Shown in pieces: positions 39,557 to 44,189 of a stretch of DNA of 44,189 bases. Every line of letters starts with the position of its first letter. The stretch's first letter is position 1. The notes under the pieces were generated by a model. It saw only the letters and a program-made list of their open reading frames with translations. It was not told the origin of the DNA and searched no databases. The translations under genes were made by a program, and so were the position numbers. This DNA is from a virus: positions 1 through 44,189 of IMG/VR virus record IMGVR_UViG_3300039098_000208, one strand, 5' to 3'.

Positions 39557-40147
39557 ATGAATTTTATATCGGATTATCATGAACATGAATGTACATATGT
39601 ATCTCAAGGTCTTATGAATAATATTGAAGGGAATTTTGTACAAAAAATCACCGTTTCGATAGACACAACTAAGCAGTTGGATTACCTTTATCCCGATTTT
39701 TACAGGTCACGTATTGTTGTTGATACAGAGGAAGGCAGTCGGGTTTTCGCTGTTTACATAGTGCACAAAGAAGATCTTGGTCATCTGCGTGCACTTATGA
39801 GTAACGCCATGCATTGCTTGCAACACATAACAGCCAGGTCAATGCGAGGGGAAGCGTGTAGCGACAAAGGTTGGTACGGTCGGTTTCGCCATAATAATGA
39901 GGAAGTGAACTGTTTTGATGAAGCAAGTATCGAAGAAACTGTATCGGCACATTCGCATATCGATAATAATCAGACAATACACGTTGAGATTTTTCCAATA
40001 GGGAAAATTGAATGCAGTGAACTGGTATCAATACGTTACAGTATCAGAATTATTAATCAAAAGGGGGGAGTAATCGAAATTACGACTGGTATAAATTGCG
40101 AAATTGCGGATATAATCAGGCAATTCAATCGAATCTTAACACTATAA
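39557..40147 (+). CDS. Hypothetical protein
   Basis: 196 aa with AAGGGGGATT. Mixed alpha/beta (KITVSIDTTKQLDYLYPDFY; RVFAVYIVHKEDLGHLRALM; TIHVEIFPIGKIE; VSIRYSIRIINQKGGVIEI). Not recognised. Length and normal codon use indicate a real gene. Confidence 0.6.
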   Translation: MNFISDYHEHECTYVSQGLMNNIEGNFVQKITVSIDTTKQLDYLYPDFYRSRIVVDTEEGSRVFAVYIVHKEDLGHLRALMSNAMHCLQHITARSMRGEACSDKGWYGRFRHNNEEVNCFDEASIEETVSAHSHIDNNQTIHVEIFPIGKIECSELVSIRYSIRIINQKGGVIEITTGINCEIADIIRQFNRILTL

Positions 40148-40182
40148 AACACAAAACACAAAAAAAGGGGGGGGGTATTGGG

Positions 40183-40422
40183 ATGAGGGAGATAACCGAG
40201 CAGTGCAGGGCAGCTAATTGCGACAAAATAATTCAGGTGCACAAATTTGGATCACAGGTATGCAAAATGTACATGAATCCATCTGCGCAATTCAGGAATG
40301 CGGGCCATGCCGGGGCAATGTTTGAGAGTTGTGCGTACCTGGAATCCTGTCGGCGGTTCAAGGGTGTAGCGCCCAGTGGGAAGGTACGCATTGGACAGCA
40401 AAAGCAAACCAAGAAAAAATAG
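40183..40422 (+). CDS. Small Cys-rich protein
   Basis: 79 aa from ATG 40183 after a run of nine G. CRAANCDKI, VCKMYMNP and ESCAYLESCRRF give six Cys, likely a metal site; the end is basic (RIGQQKQTKKK). A longer frame to 40096 overlaps the upstream gene and lacks a ribosome binding site. Family not recognised. Confidence 0.65.
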   Translation: MREITEQCRAANCDKIIQVHKFGSQVCKMYMNPSAQFRNAGHAGAMFESCAYLESCRRFKGVAPSGKVRIGQQKQTKKK

Positions 40423-40523
40423 CGTGGTTTGTTCGTGGAAACGAAAATCATGGTAAAGAATAAACATCCTGAGTCAAGTTGAATTGAACTTAAAGTGTTT
40501 CAGCAAGTAAAAAGGAGAGTATT

Positions 40524-40781
40524 GTGAGTATACTAGAAGATGAATTGAAACAGGAAAGAGAAGATGAGCAAAACGAATTAAACAGACAGGATATTGAATA
40601 CGGAATGAATATTATTACACACGCCATGGCAAGAATGTTTTCCAAGAGCATCTTGACAGCGATAATGAGGCCGGATATTCAAGAATCAGTTATCAATAAA
40701 TTCAATTCAAGATCCTCGGATATTGAACGCAAAGCAAACTACGGCTACACCGGTAATAAGGTATGTGATTACGATTTCTAG
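40524..40781 (+). CDS. Small hypothetical protein
   Basis: 85 aa, GTG start with AAAGGAGAG. Charged helix EDELKQEREDEQNELNRQD, then helices and a polar end. The 100-base leader holds a small TTCGT-GGAA-ACGAA hairpin (40432-40445) and TAAAGTGTT (40491-40499). Not recognised. Confidence 0.6.
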   Translation: MSILEDELKQEREDEQNELNRQDIEYGMNIITHAMARMFSKSILTAIMRPDIQESVINKFNSRSSDIERKANYGYTGNKVCDYDF

Positions 40782-40801
40782 GGACAATGGGGGTATAAAT
40801 T

Positions 40802-41260
40802 ATGGGTTTAAAGCGGGATGAGATATATGAGAATGAAAGCAGACCAAGCGCGGAAACAGCACGCATGTTTCCCTTGACTTCGCAACTTAAGCAGGAACCA
40901 GGTGTAAAGCACGATAAGGATAAGCTTCGATATGACTTGATTCCAACCTCTGTGATCAAATCATTGGCGGCTCGCCTTACGTATGGTGTTACGGAGTACA
41001 GTGACCGGAACTGGGAAAGGGGAATGTCGTGGAGCCGGGTCTATCGCGCAGTTATCGGGCACCTGATTGATTGGTATAACGGTGAGGAAATAGATATCGA
41101 TTCACATAAAGATCCCCGGTGCACAGATCTTGTGCGCAATAACGGGGGTACATTGCATTTATCCGCAGCATTCACGGAACTTGCGTTCCTCATTGAATAC
41201 CAAAAAACGCTTGCGGGTACAGACGACAGGGTGACCGATAAGGAAACAGTCCGATGGTAA
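40802..41260 (+). CDS. dATP/dGTP diphosphohydrolase-like (MazG-type) protein
   Basis: 152 aa with GGGGG ribosome binding site. KHDKDKLRYDLIP, LTYGVTEYSDRNWERGMSWS, AVIGHLIDWYNGEEIDIDS and a final HLSAAFTELAFLIEY helix are the signature of the phage dATP/dGTP diphosphohydrolase N-terminal family (all-alpha NTP pyrophosphatases). Members hydrolyse dNTPs to dNMPs; MazZ of 2-aminoadenine phages is related. Here it more likely adjusts nucleotide pools, as no PurZ or DatZ is visible. Overlaps the next gene by 7 bases. Confidence 0.85.
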   Translation: MGLKRDEIYENESRPSAETARMFPLTSQLKQEPGVKHDKDKLRYDLIPTSVIKSLAARLTYGVTEYSDRNWERGMSWSRVYRAVIGHLIDWYNGEEIDIDSHKDPRCTDLVRNNGGTLHLSAAFTELAFLIEYQKTLAGTDDRVTDKETVRW

Positions 41261-41697
41261 CTATAGTTGATTACGGGTTAACGAGATATATTCCGAATCC
41301 TGACAACCTGCGAGTGGTGAAGAAATTACAGTATAATCTCAAGCATTTTTGTTGTGTACATAAGTGCTTTCTCTACGCTTCACTGCTCGCAGAAAAAGAT
41401 TCCATGGCAAACAGAAAGACAATTATAGTAATAGGTAACGAGTTGCCTGGTCCACGTAGATACCGTCATGCATGGATCGAGATACTTTACAGGAATCTAT
41501 GGTATCACGTGGACCCCATGACCCCGACCATTGTCAACGACGGCTTCGCAGTTGGGCACATGAAAAATCAAAAGTTTCAAGGGGAGTACATATTTACCTA
41601 TCCGTTTTCCCTTCGAGTTATGACGCATCTTAATGATGACGATGTATATTGCAAGTATTGCAACAAATATATGATACAAAAGGAAAGGATGCTGTAA
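41254..41697 (+). CDS. Transglutaminase-like (papain-fold) protein
   Basis: 147 aa. Order and spacing of CVHKCFLYASLLAEKDS, RKTIIVIGNE, RHAWIEILYRNLWYHVDPM gives the Cys-His-Asp triad of the transglutaminase-like fold (C near 37, H in RHAWIEI, D in HVDP). A CxxC (YCKYCNKY) near the end may bind zinc. This family includes cysteine proteases and cross-linking enzymes; substrate unknown. Recognised from motif logic alone. Confidence 0.6.
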   Translation: MVTIVDYGLTRYIPNPDNLRVVKKLQYNLKHFCCVHKCFLYASLLAEKDSMANRKTIIVIGNELPGPRRYRHAWIEILYRNLWYHVDPMTPTIVNDGFAVGHMKNQKFQGEYIFTYPFSLRVMTHLNDDDVYCKYCNKYMIQKERML

Positions 41698-42071
41698 TGA
41701 TGAGACCTGAGGATATCAAACCCAAAACCTTTAGTTTTCGATCTGATGGCAGTGCTTGGGTCGCTGAGATTATTTCCTTTTTCCCGAAAAAGAATAAATT
41801 GGTTCCGAGCAAGAAAAGAGAGGTCGGTGACTCGATATTGTGTCAGACGACGCTTCAGCCGGGAGTGCTGTACGAAGCGTTTCGTATCAAGAATGGAACG
41901 GGTCAAAGGCGGGTAATCATTAACGATGGGCGCAACATCAATAAGCTAACTTCTTATCAAGTGCAGGATGCGACCCAGCATGATAAAGAACACTTCATCG
42001 TTCCGAGAAAGAATTTCAAGCGAAAAAATAAAGCGAAGGCGGCGGTAAAGTCTATAGGGGTACAGTTATGA
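41697..42071 (+). CDS. Hypothetical protein
   Basis: 124 aa from ATG 41697 (1-base overlap with the preceding stop; AAAGGATG upstream); ATG 41700 is equally possible. Basic, beta-rich (FSFRSDGSAWVAEIISFF; RRVIINDGRNINKL) with a lysine-rich end (RKNFKRKNKAKAA). May bind nucleic acid. Not recognised. Confidence 0.55.
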   Translation: MMRPEDIKPKTFSFRSDGSAWVAEIISFFPKKNKLVPSKKREVGDSILCQTTLQPGVLYEAFRIKNGTGQRRVIINDGRNINKLTSYQVQDATQHDKEHFIVPRKNFKRKNKAKAAVKSIGVQL

Positions 42072-42358
42072 GTATAAAGAGTTTTGCCATGGAACCATGG
42101 AAAGTATTTAAGCAGAAATCTGATAACGAAAAAAATATCAATCCGTGTTTAACAAATCCATTCGGTGAAGACAGCAAATATATTCCGTGGTTAAGTATAA
42201 GTCACGAAGTTCGATCCTGCCTACTACGGGTCGAGATTAAAGAGGCAATCATCTCTTTTTCATCTGATAACGAAGAAAAGAAAAGATTGAGAGCTGAAGT
42301 CAAAGAGTGCGAGGAAGCGATTATCGAGTATTACGAAAAAAAGGGTTTGGCACTATGA
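42068..42358 (+). CDS. Small hypothetical protein before TerS
   Basis: 96 aa, overlapping both neighbours by 4 bases. MSIKSFAMEPWKVFKQKSDN, NPFGEDSKYIPWLS, then a long charged helix ending EYYEKKGLAL. Coupled to TerS translation; it may take part in packaging. Not recognised. Confidence 0.6.
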   Translation: MSIKSFAMEPWKVFKQKSDNEKNINPCLTNPFGEDSKYIPWLSISHEVRSCLLRVEIKEAIISFSSDNEEKKRLRAEVKECEEAIIEYYEKKGLAL

Positions 42359-43047
42359 ATAAACATGGTAGCAAAAAAAATACCGGGGGTAGGGATAAAT
42401 TAGATACCGGTGATCTGAAAGGCAAGGTTGCGGATTACCAGGCAGCAATTTCCCGTGTCAGGGATGAGGGAGACGCATCGAGAGAGGCCCTGCAATCCCT
42501 GGATGCAAGGGAAAAGGATCTCGATAGCTCGGGTACGCCTGATGATATTCAAGTCTTCGTGAAGGATACGGCGGCGGCAAGATACCTGGGAATCACAAAA
42601 CAAAAGCTATCCTATCATGTGACACAAGGTAATATCAATAGAGATGTTGATGGACACTTAACATCTACTGAACTGGATCGCTGGTCGAAGAAATATCAAA
42701 AGGGTTTAAAGTCAACGGCGTCTGGGAGTATAGAGGAAATTGATATTATTTACAAAACGGCTCGCGCGAATAGGGAGAAAGTTCGGGCTAAGCGCGAGGA
42801 AATTATCCTTGAACAAGTAAAAGGATCATTGCTGTCATGGACTGATTTCGAGAGAGCGATGGTGGAGCGCATCAACATTGTAAAGAACGGATTGAACCTG
42901 TTCAGGTCAAGGCTCTCGCCCTTGCTGGTGGGAAAGGATCAAAGCCAGATTATGAATATCATCCAGGAGGAAGTTGACATACTGTTAACAGCTTTCAGTG
43001 AACATGGTGAGTACGGAGGAAAGCTCGATGAAATCAAGAAGAAATAA
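42355..43047 (+). CDS. terS: Terminase small subunit (Nu1-like)
   Basis: 230 aa from ATG 42355 (overlap ATGA with the preceding gene). Residues ~72-115 form a winged HTH of the Nu1/excisionase type: VKDTAAARYLGITKQKLSYH, then VDGHLTSTELDRW. A long coiled-coil region (TARANREKVRAKREEIILEQ) and a C-terminal helical part (FERAMVERINIVKNGLNLFR) follow, as in phage DNA-packaging protein Nu1 and its relatives. It recognises the packaging site and loads TerL (175-2145). Confidence 0.8.
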   Translation: MNKHGSKKNTGGRDKLDTGDLKGKVADYQAAISRVRDEGDASREALQSLDAREKDLDSSGTPDDIQVFVKDTAAARYLGITKQKLSYHVTQGNINRDVDGHLTSTELDRWSKKYQKGLKSTASGSIEEIDIIYKTARANREKVRAKREEIILEQVKGSLLSWTDFERAMVERINIVKNGLNLFRSRLSPLLVGKDQSQIMNIIQEEVDILLTAFSEHGEYGGKLDEIKKK

Positions 43048-43270
43048 ACTCGTGGTAATAGGAGTGTGTCGTTACTGTAAGTCTCGTATCTATAAGGACA
43101 AAGACTCGGGCGAGATAATGTGGCCGGATGTTGATTGTTTCTGTGAAATCCGAAAGCGCAGACACGGCAGATATAAAAATCCAGAGCAACCAGAGCTAGA
43201 CATTGTTGACAAGTTCAAGCAGTCAACTCTTGGTAATATTGACTGGATTGAATTGGAATATGATGAATAA
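43028..43270 (+). CDS. Small zinc-binding protein
   Basis: 80 aa from ATG 43028, after GGAGG (43016-43020), overlapping TerS by 20 bases. CRYCKSRIYKD and DCFCEIRKRRHGRY form a C4 zinc site with a basic flank, suited to nucleic acid binding. Not recognised further. Confidence 0.65.
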   Translation: MKSRRNKLVVIGVCRYCKSRIYKDKDSGEIMWPDVDCFCEIRKRRHGRYKNPEQPELDIVDKFKQSTLGNIDWIELEYDE

Positions 43271-43282
43271 CGGAGGTAGGTT

Positions 43283-43597
43283 ATGATAACTGAGAATGCT
43301 TCTAGGGACAGCATTGCGCGATTATCTGGGCAATGGGAATTAATGGGGGATACCCTTGATGCTGTATTTAACGTTGCTATGTTACTTGGCCGGAATGAAG
43401 TGTGTACGGAGTTAATACTGCTATCACATATGTCGTATCGTGTAAGCCTTCAACTTCAGAACGTTGCTCAGGCTTACGATCTTGTTCGGGGTTACGAGCT
43501 TTGTGAATTCGAATTCAAAGAGATTGAGATAGGATTGCGCAGCATCGTAGCGCTGGCAGATCTAAATGACTGGGCAAAGCAAACGTTAATTTGGTAA
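43283..43597 (+). CDS. Helical protein, paralogue pair B (copy 1)
   Basis: 104 aa. SGQWELMGDTLDAVFNVAML, then LILLSHMSYRVSLQLQNV and FKEIEIGLRSIVALADLND. The next gene is a clear homologue (LLSCMSHRISVRL; EIEISLRNIVALMD). The opening W-E-L and helical plan recall family A in the leftward block. Function unknown. Confidence 0.6.
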   Translation: MITENASRDSIARLSGQWELMGDTLDAVFNVAMLLGRNEVCTELILLSHMSYRVSLQLQNVAQAYDLVRGYELCEFEFKEIEIGLRSIVALADLNDWAKQTLIW

Positions 43598-43608
43598 GGA
43601 GGGTGGTA

Positions 43609-43887
43609 ATGGTATTGAATGCTTTTAGGGACAATATGATATGGTTGTCTCTTAGATGGAAATTGATTGGGAATATTTTTTTTGGTAGCGCCTTGGATAT
43701 AACTTTATTGCCGGGTGAGAATGAAGCGCATACACGGTTGGCACTGCTATCGTGCATGTCGCACCGTATAAGCGTCCGGCTTTGCGAGATCACTCAGATA
43801 CATAACCTTGCTAATATTGAGCCTGAGAGATTTGACGAAATCGAGATTAGCTTGCGTAACATTGTGGCGTTAATGGACTCGGATTAG
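43609..43887 (+). CDS. Helical protein, paralogue pair B (copy 2)
   Basis: 92 aa from ATG 43609, preceded by AAGGAGGGTGG. Begins MVLNAFRDNMIWLSLRWKLI. Tandem duplicate of the preceding gene, with an A/P/G-containing loop change (LLPGENEAHTRL versus LLGRNEVCTEL). Last gene before the terminal non-coding region. Confidence 0.6.
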   Translation: MVLNAFRDNMIWLSLRWKLIGNIFFGSALDITLLPGENEAHTRLALLSCMSHRISVRLCEITQIHNLANIEPERFDEIEISLRNIVALMDSD

Positions 43888-44189
43888 ATAATGTAGGTAT
43901 TAGTCGGGTAGGCATTTTTCAGTGCGATATACTAGAAATTTGTACCCGGTTATTAGCTCAACCGTATACCCCGTGTAGGGTGCATGCAGGGATGTACGCG
44001 GGGCTGATAGCGTGAGGTTATCGTCATTACTCGGGGATCATAAAGGCTAACTCTGAATCTTTTACCGAGAATGCTAATCGCTTCCCCTCTTACATTGTAT
44101 ACATGTATACACGTATACAATGTATCCCCCTGTATATTGTATCTGCTGATGACCTTATTTGTAATCCATGTACACATATAGTTGATAAT
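43888..44189. other. Terminal non-coding region
   Basis: 302 bases without a credible gene. It contains a hairpin CCCCGTGTA / TACGCGGGG (43969-43977, 43995-44003; one G-U) around the palindrome TGCATGCA, and the GTATAC array at 44091-44124 with further TGTAT/TTGTAT elements up to 44151. It lies between the TerS operon and, if circular, TerL; a packaging (cos/pac) site or operator is possible. Confidence 0.5.
44091..44124. repeat. Palindromic array of three GTATAC sites
   Basis: Perfect 12-bp arms TACATTGTATAC (44091-44102) and GTATACAATGTA (44113-44124) flank a central GTATAC (44105-44110), so three GTATAC are spaced exactly 8 bases apart. The 11-mer TGTATACACGT at 44104-44114 is identical to the two copies near 33.2 kb. 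GTATACAAT recurs at 116-124. Confidence 0.8.

Noticed and set aside
40802-41260. Evidence for a 2-aminoadenine (Z) genome
   Set aside because: The dATP/dGTP diphosphohydrolase-like gene alone is not enough; I see no PurZ, DatZ or DpoZ-like gene.
1-44189. Direct terminal repeat proving a circular or terminally redundant genome
   Set aside because: The first and last bases of the window share no visible repeat; circularity is inferred only from the split of TerS and TerL.
1-44189. Integrase and lysogeny repressor (temperate lifestyle)
   Set aside because: No tyrosine or serine recombinase motif and no CI/Cro-like HTH protein could be found; the ribbon-helix-helix protein alone does not show lysogeny.

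Overview
The window reads as most or all of the genome of a tailed, long-tailed (siphovirus-type) phage or phage-like element with an AT-rich genome. It has no integrase, no recognisable CI-type repressor, no tRNA, no rRNA and no DNA polymerase that I can identify. The virion genes follow the phage lambda order closely: TerL (gpA type), gpW, portal (gpB), S49 protease with a nested scaffold (C/Nu3), gpD, gpE, FII, Z, U, V, G/T with a programmed -1 frameshift, and tape measure (H). The host is not certain. The lambda-type head module points to a Gram-negative host. An exported protein with an FN3-like domain (VWDANTEQDLAGY type) and a dockerin-like DLDGDGDVDGSD repeat resembles sequences common in Desulfobacterota (Deltaproteobacteria), so I favour such a host at low to moderate confidence.

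Layout. 175-20885 (+): packaging, head, connector, tail and lysis genes (SleB-type hydrolase, then a one-TM holin-like protein). 20888-28125 (-): about 20 small accessory genes, many Cys-rich or in paralogous sets, including two exported proteins and several genes under 60 codons. 28245-32678 (-): a DNA recombination/replication block: SSB-like protein with acidic tail, Sak4-type RecA-like ATPase, Cas4/RecB-like nuclease, ribbon-helix-helix protein and ERCC4 nuclease. 32679-33984: a 1.3 kb AT-rich intergenic region full of palindromes and short repeats, with a leftward promoter; it is the best candidate for the control region and possibly an origin. 33985-43887 (+): a triplicated L7/L12-CTD-like domain, an XPD/DinG-type helicase, DUF1353, a DUF4406 nucleotide-metabolism protein, a metallophosphoesterase with a homing-endonuclease-associated repeat, a dATP/dGTP diphosphohydrolase-like protein, a transglutaminase-like protein and the small terminase subunit. 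43888-44189 is non-coding and carries a striking array of three GTATAC sites. If the genome is circular or circularly permuted, this end joins the 174-base leader upstream of TerL.

The most unusual feature is a six-bladed beta-propeller cassette with [RK][ST]x[DN]Gxx[WF] motifs. It occurs twice, as recognisable homologues, in two different virion proteins. In the FII-like head-tail connector it appears to split the connector domain. In the second case it precedes the tail tube domain in the same reading frame, with a strong internal ribosome binding site just before the tube domain. A third, sialidase-like propeller with classical Asp-boxes sits inside a distal tail protein. This suggests a virion decorated at several levels with propeller modules, with the tube decoration made as a variable-ratio extension of the plain tube subunit. 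In-frame internal ribosome binding sites recur three times (scaffold 4851, tail tube 10330, L7/L12-like 34426), so overlapping long and short products look like a habit of this genome.
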